Assembly: GCA_002345965.1 (NCBI GenBank)
Contig: DDTF01000052.1
Coordinates: 1 to 64,000 of the forward strand
DNA length: 64,000 bases
From: Flammeovirgaceae bacterium UBA2371
GTDB taxonomy: Bacteria > Bacteroidota > Bacteroidia > Cytophagales > Cyclobacteriaceae
Direction of reading: 5' to 3'
Positions 17,266 through 26,045 of this stretch are shown piece after piece (position 1 is the stretch's first letter; each line of letters begins with the position of its first letter). The notes below the pieces were generated by a model. The model was not told the DNA's origin. It was given only the letters and a program-made list of their open reading frames with translations, and did no database searches. A program made the translations under genes and the position numbers.

Positions 17266-18191
17266 TTCTTATTCATAAGGATAGTGAAATGATCGAAAGT
17301 GAAGTGTACACGTCCATCTGTTGAATCAACTCCTTTTACTGTTTCATTCTCTATTTGAACTAATGCTTCATCAAGCTCAACGAGCAATGATGGATCTACC
17401 AAAGGAATATTGTGTGCGGGAAGCAAATGTTTCAACGATTTCGACATCTCAGCTAACCGGTTAATTGAATGTTTATAATCTTCTAAGTTAGTTTCCTTAG
17501 CAAACAACCAAATTGCACCTTGATAAAAGGTATCGCCTGTCCACAACAAACCATTCTCTTTATCCCATAGCCCTATCGCATCGGGCGTATGTCCGGGGAT
17601 AGCAATAACTTCTACGAGTCGATTACCCAAATTAATCGTAAAACCTTCAGATACATACTCATCAATTTCGTAAGGTCTTATGTGATGTTCTTCAGCGATG
17701 ACATTCTCTGGCAGTGATTTGCATAATGCTTCTGGTGAAACTTCTTCAGCCACTCGTTCATGGGGCAACCCTTGTTTTCTCAATTGGGTAAACTCTGTAT
17801 CCATTCCGTAGACAAAATCGAAATCCGCATTCCCGCCTACATGATCATAATGCGAATGGGAATTAAGAACACGAATGGGTAGAGATGTAATTTCTTTGAC
17901 AACTTCCTTGATATCTCCAATACCATTCCCAGTATCAAATAATAATGCAAATTCATCTCCAATGATCAGATAAGAAATCACTTCCTGCCATTGATAAGGT
18001 TCATATATCGCATAAATATTGTTTTGTACCTGGTATACCTCAAACCAATAATTTGAATAATTCAATTTTTGAAATTGGGTGTTGGCCTCCCGCGGAAGTC
18101 GATCACACCATCTCAATTCACGTTCCGCTTGTGGCGTACATGTTCCAAAGAGCATCATAATCGTTAGAAAGACCAGCGTACTTTTTACCAT
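17262..18191 (-). CDS. MBL-fold metallo-hydrolase, exported
   Basis: 309 residues. The metal-binding motif HSHYDH (His112, His114, Asp116, His117) is intact; further ligands are suggested by AIPGHTPDAIGLWD and LLPAHN near the C-terminus. The N-terminus is hydrophobic and ends FGTC, a poor lipobox, so it is secreted or possibly a lipoprotein. The family hydrolyses varied substrates (lactams, thioesters, lactones) with one or two zinc ions; the substrate here is unknown. It overlaps the aminotransferase end by 4 bp on the opposite strand. Confidence 0.87.
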   Translation of the reverse strand: MVKSTLVFLTIMMLFGTCTPQAERELRWCDRLPREANTQFQKLNYSNYWFEVYQVQNNIYAIYEPYQWQEVISYLIIGDEFALLFDTGNGIGDIKEVVKEITSLPIRVLNSHSHYDHVGGNADFDFVYGMDTEFTQLRKQGLPHERVAEEVSPEALCKSLPENVIAEEHHIRPYEIDEYVSEGFTINLGNRLVEVIAIPGHTPDAIGLWDKENGLLWTGDTFYQGAIWLFAKETNLEDYKHSINRLAEMSKSLKHLLPAHNIPLVDPSLLVELDEALVQIENETVKGVDSTDGRVHFTFDHFTILMNKN

Positions 18192-18306
18192 AACTCTAAT
18201 ATCTTCAATTCAACTGTTAACCATCTGATTTTTATTAAATTTAATTATCCATTTTTAAACACTGATCCAGTGAACCAGCTATTGGGTGCATAAATGAATT
18301 AATTCA

Positions 18307-18462
18307 ATGAAAACAAAAGAATGTCCATCTTGTGCAATGGAAATTGATCCTAAAAGTAAAGTTTGCCCCATTTGTGGGTATGAGTTTGCCATGTACAGCA
18401 CAGGCATGAAGTGGGTTGCTATACTATTGGTGATCCTGTTCATCCTCTATTTTATCTTCTAG
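18307..18462 (+). CDS. 51-aa zinc-ribbon membrane peptide
   Basis: A small gene with two CxxC knuckles (Cys6-Pro-Ser-Cys9 and Cys20-Pro-Ile-Cys23, the latter followed by GYEF), which predict a zinc ribbon. One C-terminal transmembrane helix follows (residues about 35-51, VAILLVILFILYFIF). The arrangement places the ribbon in the cytoplasm or at the membrane face. The start of the PD40 lipoprotein lies only 4 bp after the stop, so the two are likely co-expressed. No function is known; similar short zinc-ribbon membrane peptides are usually left hypothetical. The ATG at 18307 is the only plausible start. Confidence 0.7.
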   Translation: MKTKECPSCAMEIDPKSKVCPICGYEFAMYSTGMKWVAILLVILFILYFIF

Positions 18463-18466
18463 AATT

Positions 18467-20251
18467 ATGTCAAAAAAATTACTCCTTATCCTCTTCATTT
18501 GTTTGCTTGGTTGTGATACTAAAAAAGCGCAAAAACAAACCATAGCAACCCAAATGCAATTCATCAAAGCGGTAAAACAAAAAGGGCCGGTAGCCTATCG
18601 CGATCCCTTTGGCGCCATTTCACCTGATGGAAAACTATTTGCTTATAGTGACCGTAAACAAATTCTAGTTCAGCAAGTGGTGGGGGGCGCTACTTTCGAA
18701 TTGGAGAAACATGGCACTTTCGTCATTACGCTTAACTGGTTGCCCAACAGCCAGCACTTAGTGACCTATGAAATCGGTGGAGAAAGAAAGTTCTGGTACA
18801 TCTATGATTTAAAAACCAAACAAGGGACTCCTTTATGGCCTGCTAAAAATAATTTTATCGATGAGTCTAAATCCATTAATCTAGAAAGAGCTGATGTAAG
18901 AGACTTAACCTGGTCATTGGATGGCAAACGCGTGGCAGGGCTTTCAAAGAAAAATGGCAAAACGCAATTATGGTTATTGGATGAAAATGGCGATAATGAA
19001 AAAATAGTGGTTGAAAAGGACTTGATCGAATCCATTCAATGGAATCCATCTTCCAATTCATTTGCTGGAATTGTGGAAGAAAACAAAAACCGGTTTATTC
19101 AACTTAATTTGGAAGATACTAATTCAGAGAAAATCAAAGTTGACAGCTATGGGCCTATCGCATTTTCTCCAGATGGTCAATTTCTCTACTTCAGTTTGGC
19201 CAATGAAAAGCAGGTTATTGATCTTCAGCAATACAATTTAAAAACCAAATCGAAGGTACAGTTGGCAAGCTTCTCGCGTGACAGTTATGCCCCCTCAGTG
19301 GCAAAAGATGGCTCAGTGCTTTTCAGACTTCAAGACTATAAAGTTTTTATTGCTGCAGTAGATGGGGATGGTGGTGAATCAAAACCCATTACCACATTCA
19401 TGTCTGAAATTTCGCATTGGCATCCCAATGGTAAACTACTCTCCTTTACTTATGGCAACTGGAGAAGAGTAATGGATGACAGGAACTATCCCGACATTAC
19501 ACAGGAAATTGGCTATGTCGCTTTTGACATGAACCAACCGAAAGATAAACCAGATGTTGTTGTGCGCGCTTCCTATTCTGAAGATCAAGGGATGTGCTGG
19601 TCACCCAATGACAAATGGATTGCTTTCCATACCCATGCCGATGGTACTGATGACATTTGGATTCAACCCAACAACGATGCATCTAAAGGAAAACCGCTTT
19701 CAAAAGGTGGCTATGAAACCGGTTGGCCACGCTGGTCACCAAATGGAAAGTGGATTGTATCCAACACTGCCCCCACTTCTGATCGCATCAATAAACTTTT
19801 TCTCATTGGCATGGATCAGGAGACAGGAGAACCTACCACAGAACAAATTGAATTGGTGCCTCCAGGACTTGAGGAAGGTAGCTTTACTGACTCTCAATGG
19901 ATGAATGATAGTAAGAACCTGGTGATTGAATATGTAGTCAATCCTGAATTAAAGGAGATTCACATTGTACCTATAGATGGCAAACCCGGTAAAAAAATCC
20001 ATTCATTCAATAGTGACCAATTGTACTCAGGCATTGCCCTTTCCCACGACCAGAAATGGGTAGCCTACATTGCCCCCGATTCGAATGGTAACTTTCAAGT
20101 CTTTAAAGTCTCAATTGATGGAAAGGAAGTAAAGCAACTTACCTTTGACGCCACCAACAAAGCACACCCCGCAGGATCACCTACCGATAACCTATTTTCT
20201 TTTACTGTTTTTAATTATGAATCGATTTTTTGGCTGGTGAAACCTTCATGA
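18467..20251 (+). CDS. PD40/TolB-like beta-propeller lipoprotein
   Basis: 594 residues with a lipoprotein signal (LLILFICLLGC, Cys16). The mature protein is built from WD40-like PD40 repeats, recognisable as SPDGKLFAY, SPDGQFLYFS, SPNDKWIAFH, SPNGKWIVS and SHDQKWVAYI. This is the fold of TolB and of the propeller half of S9 peptidases, but the alpha/beta hydrolase is absent, so it is probably a binding protein and not a peptidase. It follows the zinc-ribbon peptide by 4 bp. It is anchored in the periplasm or on the outer membrane (inferred). Confidence 0.82.
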   Translation: MSKKLLLILFICLLGCDTKKAQKQTIATQMQFIKAVKQKGPVAYRDPFGAISPDGKLFAYSDRKQILVQQVVGGATFELEKHGTFVITLNWLPNSQHLVTYEIGGERKFWYIYDLKTKQGTPLWPAKNNFIDESKSINLERADVRDLTWSLDGKRVAGLSKKNGKTQLWLLDENGDNEKIVVEKDLIESIQWNPSSNSFAGIVEENKNRFIQLNLEDTNSEKIKVDSYGPIAFSPDGQFLYFSLANEKQVIDLQQYNLKTKSKVQLASFSRDSYAPSVAKDGSVLFRLQDYKVFIAAVDGDGGESKPITTFMSEISHWHPNGKLLSFTYGNWRRVMDDRNYPDITQEIGYVAFDMNQPKDKPDVVVRASYSEDQGMCWSPNDKWIAFHTHADGTDDIWIQPNNDASKGKPLSKGGYETGWPRWSPNGKWIVSNTAPTSDRINKLFLIGMDQETGEPTTEQIELVPPGLEEGSFTDSQWMNDSKNLVIEYVVNPELKEIHIVPIDGKPGKKIHSFNSDQLYSGIALSHDQKWVAYIAPDSNGNFQVFKVSIDGKEVKQLTFDATNKAHPAGSPTDNLFSFTVFNYESIFWLVKPS

Positions 20252-20280
20252 TAAATATTTCCTCTGAGTTTCCAATGAAT

Positions 20281-20652
20281 CTAAACATGTTGGTCTATGA
20301 GAATTTGGTTCCCATCCGGATCAAACATTGAAATACTTGCTGGCCCTGAAGAACTTTCATCTGTTTCGCTAGCCAGTTTGACTCCTTTTCCTTTAAGTTT
20401 TTTCTGAATTTCTCTAACATCTTTAAACGAATCAAGTTGATTTGCATTTTCATCCCAACCCGGATTAAAGGTTAAAATATTTTTATCAAACATGCCTTGA
20501 AAGAGACCAATCAATGCGTTTCCATTTTTCATGATTAAGTAACTTCTTTCCACTTTACCAGCAAAGACAGAAAAACCGATCGCCTCATAAAATTGTTTTG
20601 AAGCCTTAAGGTCCTTGACGCTAAGGCTTATTGAAAATGCACCTAATTCCAT
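20281..20652 (-). CDS. VOC-superfamily (glyoxalase-like) protein
   Basis: 123 residues with the beta-alpha-beta-beta-beta VOC module: SISLSVKDLKASKQFYEAIGF at the start and SISMFDPDGNQILID at the end, where a metal-binding Glu or His would be expected. The C-terminal Gln in GNQILID replaces the usual Glu, so catalysis is uncertain. VOC proteins include glyoxalase I, dioxygenases and fosfomycin-resistance enzymes; no substrate can be assigned. A second VOC gene lies 25 bp upstream in the same direction. Confidence 0.85.
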   Translation of the reverse strand: MELGAFSISLSVKDLKASKQFYEAIGFSVFAGKVERSYLIMKNGNALIGLFQGMFDKNILTFNPGWDENANQLDSFKDVREIQKKLKGKGVKLASETDESSSGPASISMFDPDGNQILIDQHV

Positions 20653-20677
20653 CTTGAGTTATTTAAGTTGTTAATAA

Positions 20678-21367
20678 TTAATCATTGAAAATAAAAAAAC
20701 CATATCCCCCCGGATCGCGGATAATTACGTTGTCAACAATGCCGCGATCATTGAAGTGGGTAATCTCTTCTGTAATCGGAATATTTAATGATCTGATCTT
20801 CTTGATCACTTGGGGATTATTTTCCTTGCCATTGAAATAAGTCAAGGAGGGGTTAAAGAAAAGATGAGGGCACATCAATGGATTCATGATATTCACTGTT
20901 AACTCATCTTCATTCTTACAAGCCACCCAACCTTGTCCTGGCGAACCATTGATTTCAAATCCCAATGCTTTCCAGATGGCTACCGATCGTTCCATATCCA
21001 GTGTTTCCAAACTTAACCCTGCATAATTGCCCAATACGCTAAAGGATGTCTTAGCAGGTTTGTGCTTTACTTTTGACTCCCCTTCCATCAAGTAGATCCA
21101 AACATTACTTGCATCACTCAATAAAAAACCCTCACTTATATTATGAATATTCGTGAGCTTCTTCAACTGAGTTAATTCTTTTGACCAGCTCTTCCTATAC
21201 AACTTCACCCCGGCTCTGGCAAAACGATCCGGATTAATTTCAATCACAGCTTTCCCGTCTGTTACGAGCGTTCGTGTTTTATCTGGCAATACTTTAAACT
21301 CCAGCTTTTGATAAAACTCAAGACTGTTTTGTATTTGATTGGTAGGCGTATGTATAAGTGACTGCAT
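20678..21367 (-). CDS. Two-module VOC-superfamily protein
   Basis: 229 residues with two VOC-like halves: residues about 1-105 (NSLEFYQKLEFKVLPDKT) and about 115-229 (GLSLETLDMERSVAIWKALGF through VIIRDPGGYGFFIF). A double module in one chain forms a complete bi-domain glyoxalase-like enzyme. The metal ligands are not clear. It is followed by the single-module VOC gene and preceded by the DUF4199 gene, all on the minus strand; gaps of 25-35 bp suggest one transcription unit. Confidence 0.75.
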   Translation of the reverse strand: MQSLIHTPTNQIQNSLEFYQKLEFKVLPDKTRTLVTDGKAVIEINPDRFARAGVKLYRKSWSKELTQLKKLTNIHNISEGFLLSDASNVWIYLMEGESKVKHKPAKTSFSVLGNYAGLSLETLDMERSVAIWKALGFEINGSPGQGWVACKNEDELTVNIMNPLMCPHLFFNPSLTYFNGKENNPQVIKKIRSLNIPITEEITHFNDRGIVDNVIIRDPGGYGFFIFND

Positions 21368-21402
21368 CCTACAAAAATTATAAAATTTAACTCAGTGGTG
21401 TA

Positions 21403-21924
21403 TTAAGATTCCTCTCTTTTCAACAGAAACGCACTTGCCAGCGTAATGATCAAACCTACAGGCACAATCTCCATCAAAGTCATTCCAAAACGAATAATCG
21501 GATTCTTGTACATTTCAGCCATGCTGTTCATATCTGCTTTCATTTGCTCCATCTCGGCCACCGAGGCCCCTTCCTTTTCCATTTTTGATAGATATTGGGT
21601 TGTATATTGCTCCATAAAGTCACCAGAAGACATACTTAAGTACACCTCCCAGCCCGAAGCATAAATTAAAGCAGCTATTGCGGCAATCAGTATGCCTATC
21701 TGGAATCCCTTACCAAATGATAACATTCCATTGTTATGGTTATCCCGATATGATTTGACTCCGAAATAGATCATTGAAAGTGCTATGATCATGGTGGAGT
21801 AACCAATCCATTCACCATTTTCAAAACTGATGGTTCCATTGCCTAACAAAGGCATAGAAATAAGCATCAGGGAGGTGACAATAAGTCCTGCTATTAACCC
21901 GAATGTTAAAACAACTTTTCTCAT
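21403..21924 (-). CDS. DUF4199 membrane protein
   Basis: 173 residues with four predicted transmembrane helices (about 5-28, 42-60, 74-92 and 148-166) and a soluble Met/Glu-rich loop between helices 3 and 4. Size, topology and the helix-2/3 loop SYRDNHNNGMLSFGKGFQIG match DUF4199, a family typical of Bacteroidota. Its function is unknown. It lies between the VOC genes and a membrane-anchored LuxR-HTH gene. Confidence 0.8.
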   Translation of the reverse strand: MRKVVLTFGLIAGLIVTSLMLISMPLLGNGTISFENGEWIGYSTMIIALSMIYFGVKSYRDNHNNGMLSFGKGFQIGILIAAIAALIYASGWEVYLSMSSGDFMEQYTTQYLSKMEKEGASVAEMEQMKADMNSMAEMYKNPIIRFGMTLMEIVPVGLIITLASAFLLKREES

Positions 21925-22038
21925 AAGGTTGGCTTTAGTGGATCAATGAATTTATGACCAAATGTGTTGAATAGGAATTAATTCACCATCATTCTTTCGG
22001 GTGATTTGGCAGTACACAGCAAGAATCACCCTAAAGGA

Positions 22039-22461
22039 CTAGGGGATTAAGTTCAATTCTTTTGCTTTCTGAATGGCCTGTGTCCTTCTGCTCACCTCCA
22101 GCTTAGAAAAAAGGTTAGATGAATGGGTCTTAACGGTATTAAGGGAAACAAATAATTTATCCGCAATCTCCTGATTGGCCAGTCCTTGTGCCATCAGTTC
22201 AAGCACTTCCAGTTCACGTTTGCTGATATTACGTTTTGTTTGCTCCTTATCATTAAAATGAAAATCAGGATTGATCATCACCACTTTCTTGCGTGTGAAC
22301 TTCAGTCCCACCCAGATTCCTAATGCGGTAAAGAAAATGGCCACAATTCCAATATAAAACTCAAGGGTAAGATCACGTACCAAAAAGCGATACTCAATCA
22401 TTCTCATTAAGAGAACGAGCAGCGCCAGTGCTAATCCATATAGGAAAATTGTCTTTTTCAC
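22039..22461 (-). CDS. Membrane-anchored LuxR-type HTH regulator
   Basis: 140 residues. Two hydrophobic helices (about 3-22 and 33-54) precede a short linker and a complete LuxR/GerE HTH (79-137: ISKRELEVLELMAQGLANQEIADKLFVSLNTVKTH). There is no receiver, PAS or autoinducer-binding domain, so this is a transcription factor held at the inner membrane. The start codon is GTG at 22461. Its gene lies upstream of DUF4199 and two VOC genes, which may be its targets (inferred). Confidence 0.85.
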   Translation of the reverse strand: MKKTIFLYGLALALLVLLMRMIEYRFLVRDLTLEFYIGIVAIFFTALGIWVGLKFTRKKVVMINPDFHFNDKEQTKRNISKRELEVLELMAQGLANQEIADKLFVSLNTVKTHSSNLFSKLEVSRRTQAIQKAKELNLIP

Positions 22462-22487
22462 AATGACTTAACCAGCTCGTCTTTTTT

Positions 22488-23330
22488 TTAATTTACCTCC
22501 TGCCGCTGTTCTCCCAATCCTTCAATGCCCAACTCCACTACATCCCCTGCCTTGAGATAAACAGGAGGATGCAGTCCATGCCCCACGCCTGAAGGTGTAC
22601 CAGTAGAAATCACATCACCTGGTAGCAATGTCATAAATTGACTGATGTAATGAATGAGAAAAGGTATTTCAAAAATCATGTCATCCGTATTATTGTCCTG
22701 CCTAAGCTGACCATTTACTTTTGTCCACATGTGTAAATTGTTGAAATCGGCAACCTCATCTTTTGTTACCAGGTAGGGGCCCATAGGTGCGAAGGTATCG
22801 CAACCTTTACCCTTAGTCCACTGTCCCAATCTTTCTAATTGATATTCACGCTCGCTGTAATCATTGTGCAAACAATAGCCTGCTACATAGTCCATCGCAT
22901 CTTTCTCCTCTACATAATTAGCTTTCTTACCTACCACTACTGCCAGCTCTACTTCGTAGTCTGTCTTTTTGCTGCCCCTTGGAAGTATCAGTCCATCATT
23001 GGGTCCGATAAGTGCAGATGTGGCTTTTAAAAAAAATATTGGTTCGCTGGGCAAGGGCATATTGGTTTCAAATGCGTGCTTTGTGTAGTTAAGCCCTACA
23101 CCAATAATCTTGGAAGGTCTTTGAAAACAAGGGCCTAACCGAGTTTCTCCGCTTACTATTGGGAGATCGCTTTTATTTTTTGCTAACCATGCTTCCAACC
23201 GCGCCAAGCCATCGGATACGAAAAAAGATTCACCGTAGTCTTCTCCAAAAATAGAGACATCGCATCGCACACCATTGATCAATACACCGGGCTTTTCCTT
23301 TCCAGCTTCTCCAAATCGAAACAATTTCAT
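22488..23330 (-). CDS. Fumarylacetoacetate hydrolase (FAH) family protein
   Basis: 280 residues. The C-terminal FAH fold is clear: IIGVGLNYTKHAFETN, the metal ligands in DYEVELAVVVG, HNDYSERE, and the late motifs DVISTGTPSGVG and DVVELGIEGLG. The family cleaves C-C bonds in beta-diketo acids or decarboxylates/hydrates related acids with Mg2+ or Ca2+. Members of this length include 2,4-diketo-3-deoxy-L-fuconate hydrolase and acylpyruvases; which of these applies is not decidable here. It lies 26 bp upstream of the LuxR-HTH gene. Confidence 0.9.
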   Translation of the reverse strand: MKLFRFGEAGKEKPGVLINGVRCDVSIFGEDYGESFFVSDGLARLEAWLAKNKSDLPIVSGETRLGPCFQRPSKIIGVGLNYTKHAFETNMPLPSEPIFFLKATSALIGPNDGLILPRGSKKTDYEVELAVVVGKKANYVEEKDAMDYVAGYCLHNDYSEREYQLERLGQWTKGKGCDTFAPMGPYLVTKDEVADFNNLHMWTKVNGQLRQDNNTDDMIFEIPFLIHYISQFMTLLPGDVISTGTPSGVGHGLHPPVYLKAGDVVELGIEGLGEQRQEVN

Positions 23331-23406
23331 CTTTAATTATTTATTTAATTGCACAGCTGCCAACTGCTTACATTAAGCATAAATACAGTTTCGGCTTCAT
23401 CTTCAA

Positions 23407-24945
23407 CTACCCTGCCCAGCCTTCCCTATCCAGGCTTCTGTATTGAATGGCTTCAGCAAGGTGCTCAATTTTAATTTCATTACTACCAGCAAGGTCTGCA
23501 ATGGTACGGGACACTTTCAATATCCTGTCGTATGCCCTTGCAGAAAGGCCAAGCCGTTCCATTGCTGTTTTCAAAAGTACTCGCCCTGCGTCATTGATAG
23601 CACAAATTTCCTTTACCATACTTGAGGGCATCATGGCATTGCAATACATGTCGGTGCGCCCTTTAAACCGTTCTGCCTGAATAGCTCTGGCAGCCACCAC
23701 CCTTTCTCTTATTACTTCACTGCCCTCTGATTTACGTTGGGCGGTCATTTCATCAAAACTTACTGGCACAACCTCTACATGCAAATCTATCCGATCCAAC
23801 AAGGGTCCGCTTACTTTGCTTAAGTAACGTTGCACCACTCCTGGCGCGCATACACATTCTTTTTCCGGGTGATTATAATATCCGCAAGGACACGGATTCA
23901 TACTGGCGATCAGCATGAAATTGGCAGGATAATCTATAGAAACTTTTGCGCGCGAAATCGTTACACGTCTTTCTTCCATCGGTTGACGCATCACTTCCAA
24001 CACCGTTCTCTTGAACTCTGGCAACTCGTCCAAAAACAAAACACCATTGTGTGATAATGAAATCTCTCCTGGCTGAGGGTTGCCTCCTCCTCCCACGAGA
24101 GCTACATCCGAAATGGTGTGATGAGGAGAACGGAAAGGGCGGTTGGTAATCAGTGCTGCATCCGTACCCAATCTGCCCGCCACAGAATGTATCTTGGTAG
24201 TTTCCAATGCTTCATTTAATGTGAGTGGAGGAAGTATGGAGGGCAATCGTTTTGCCAGCATGGTTTTTCCTGCTCCAGGCGGACCTATCATAATGGCATT
24301 GTGTCCACCGGCTGCTGCGATCTCCAAAGCACGCTTGATATTTTCCTGACCTTGTACATCTCTGAAATCACTGTCGTAAGTATTCAACTGCTCATTGAAC
24401 ACTTCTCGCGTATCGATCACCAATGGATCTATTTGTATTTTATCAGTAAAAAAATCGATAGCCTCCTGCAAAGTTTCAACCCCAATAACATTAAGTTTAT
24501 TTACAATAGCTGCTTCACGTGCGTTAGCTCTAGGTAAAATAATCCCTTTGAATGCTTCCTTTCTCGATTGAATAGCAATGGGCAAAGCCCCTTTGATGGG
24601 CCGTAACACTCCATCGAGTGACAACTCCCCCATAATTACATATTCCTCAAGTTTTTCAATATCTAACTGGCCAGACGCCTTAAGTATTCCCAATGCAATG
24701 GGTAAGTCATATGCTGACCCTTCCTTCCTTACATCTGCCGGTGCAAGATTCACTACCACCTTGTTGCGAGGCATATAATACCCCAATCCTTTTAGTGCTG
24801 ATTCTACCCGGTGTTGGCTTTCTTTAACCGCATTGTCTGGCAAACCACTCATCCAGAATTTATTTCCCTGAATGATATTCACTTCAACGGTGATGGTTTG
24901 CGCATCCACACCATGCACTGCGCTGCCAAAGGTTTTTGCTACCAT
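23407..24945 (-). CDS. comM: YifB/ComM-family AAA+ ATPase (Mg-chelatase-like)
   Basis: 512 residues, full length for the family. An N-terminal Lon-S5-like domain (NKVVVNLAPADVRKEGSAYDLPIALG) is followed by the Mg-chelatase AAA+ core with Walker A GPPGAGKTM, the Zn-type loop NPCPCGYYNHPEKEC, Walker B LFLDELPEF and the C-terminal lid SARAYDRILKVSRTIADL. ComM in other bacteria is a helicase that promotes branch migration during natural transformation. Whether this organism is competent is unknown. It is a single gene, 76 bp upstream of the FAH gene. Confidence 0.93.
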   Translation of the reverse strand: MVAKTFGSAVHGVDAQTITVEVNIIQGNKFWMSGLPDNAVKESQHRVESALKGLGYYMPRNKVVVNLAPADVRKEGSAYDLPIALGILKASGQLDIEKLEEYVIMGELSLDGVLRPIKGALPIAIQSRKEAFKGIILPRANAREAAIVNKLNVIGVETLQEAIDFFTDKIQIDPLVIDTREVFNEQLNTYDSDFRDVQGQENIKRALEIAAAGGHNAIMIGPPGAGKTMLAKRLPSILPPLTLNEALETTKIHSVAGRLGTDAALITNRPFRSPHHTISDVALVGGGGNPQPGEISLSHNGVLFLDELPEFKRTVLEVMRQPMEERRVTISRAKVSIDYPANFMLIASMNPCPCGYYNHPEKECVCAPGVVQRYLSKVSGPLLDRIDLHVEVVPVSFDEMTAQRKSEGSEVIRERVVAARAIQAERFKGRTDMYCNAMMPSSMVKEICAINDAGRVLLKTAMERLGLSARAYDRILKVSRTIADLAGSNEIKIEHLAEAIQYRSLDREGWAG

Positions 24946-25029
24946 GAAAAAGATAGGTTGCTAAAACGTGATTATAGGATTTTTCACGATGAATTCATAG
25001 TCGCATCCCGACTTTGAATAGGTAAGTTG

Positions 25030-25608
25030 CTAGCTTACTTGTTTCTCAACCAGCAGTATGAGAATATGAATAATTTTGATGTGCACTTCCTGAATGCGAT
25101 CGGCAAATCCATCGTGAGGCACGATAATATTGATATCTGCTATTTCAGCCAATTTACCTCCGTTTTTTCCACTTAGAGAAACTACTGTCATTCCCTTTTT
25201 ATGGGCAGCCTTCACCGCATTCAAAATATTAACAGAATTACCACTGGTACTGATGGCCAACAGCACATCACCATTGTTGCCCAATGCTTCTATATAGCGT
25301 GAAAAAATGAATTCAAAACCATAATCATTGCCTACACAGGTGATGTGAGAGGGATCTGAGATTGAAAGTGCTGGTAAGGCCAGGCGATCGCCTCTAAATC
25401 TTCCGGATAATTCCTCAGCAAAATGCATAGCATCGCAATGTGATCCTCCGTTGCCACACGAAATTACTTTTTGTCCGGCCTTTATCGCTTGGCTTATTTT
25501 AGACGCAGCCTCTTCGATGGATTGTAAGGCTTCTTTAGATTGTAGGAAGTTATTAAGTGTGAGCGCAGCCTGATTTAATTCCTCCTTGATAATTTGTTGC
25601 GCATCCAT
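25030..25608 (-). CDS. gmhA: Sedoheptulose-7-phosphate isomerase (GmhA-like SIS protein)
   Basis: 192 residues, the GmhA length. It shows the SIS-domain motifs CGNGGSHCDAMHFAEELSGRF, ISDPSHITCVGNDYGFEFIF, ISTSGNS and DRIQEVHIKIIH, which hold the catalytic Glu (FAEEL) and His (EVHIKIIH) of GmhA. GmhA makes D-glycero-D-manno-heptose 7-phosphate for lipopolysaccharide core. The partner genes hldE and gmhB are not nearby. It is 1 bp downstream of a small membrane protein gene and near an MsbA-like exporter and a RemB-like protein. Confidence 0.9.
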   Translation of the reverse strand: MDAQQIIKEELNQAALTLNNFLQSKEALQSIEEAASKISQAIKAGQKVISCGNGGSHCDAMHFAEELSGRFRGDRLALPALSISDPSHITCVGNDYGFEFIFSRYIEALGNNGDVLLAISTSGNSVNILNAVKAAHKKGMTVVSLSGKNGGKLAEIADINIIVPHDGFADRIQEVHIKIIHILILLVEKQVS

Positions 25609-25609
25609 A

Positions 25610-25939
25610 TTATTCGGTATCCGACTTTTGGCTGGGCTCCGGTAGTGGTTTTGAGGCTTCCTGCAAGTCGTACACTTTTGCTTTCAGGTTGTTGATCTCA
25701 AACTTCAAAGCATCTTTTTCTTTCTCTTCAGATCTGGCAGAGCGCCATGTCCATATGAAATCTGTAGCAAACAATACCAGCCCAAGCACAGCTCCATATT
25801 TGAATAAATGAAGAATACCATACATGCGCGTAAGCACACCTAAGTCTTGTTTTTGGGCATCGATATAACTGGTGAACACCAGAATAATGAGATGATATAC
25901 CCCAAAAATAGCAAAGAAGATAACCCGTCTTTTGTTCAT
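25610..25939 (-). CDS. Small two-helix membrane protein with coiled coil
   Basis: About 109 residues from ATG 25939; the longer frame to 25960 would begin with TTG. Two transmembrane helices (about 6-25 and 42-62) are followed by a charged helical tail (ARSEEKEKDALKFEINNLKAKVYDLQEA) with heptad spacing, then a Pro-rich end. No family is recognised. It lies 1 bp upstream of gmhA, so the two are probably translated from one mRNA. The role is unknown. Confidence 0.6.
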   Translation of the reverse strand: MNKRRVIFFAIFGVYHLIILVFTSYIDAQKQDLGVLTRMYGILHLFKYGAVLGLVLFATDFIWTWRSARSEEKEKDALKFEINNLKAKVYDLQEASKPLPEPSQKSDTE

Positions 25940-26045
25940 TCCGCGCACGTTAGGCAACAAACATACCCTTTTTCATATAAATCAAAAATGCAATCTCACC
26001 GAAAACCTTGCATGAACATATCCATGCTAACGGCAAAAGACCGTT

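Noticed and set aside
21999..22031. 8-bp inverted repeat GGGTGATT/AATCACCC between the DUF4199 and LuxR-HTH genes
   Set aside because: The loop is 17 nt and no T-run follows on either strand, so a terminator or riboswitch cannot be supported.
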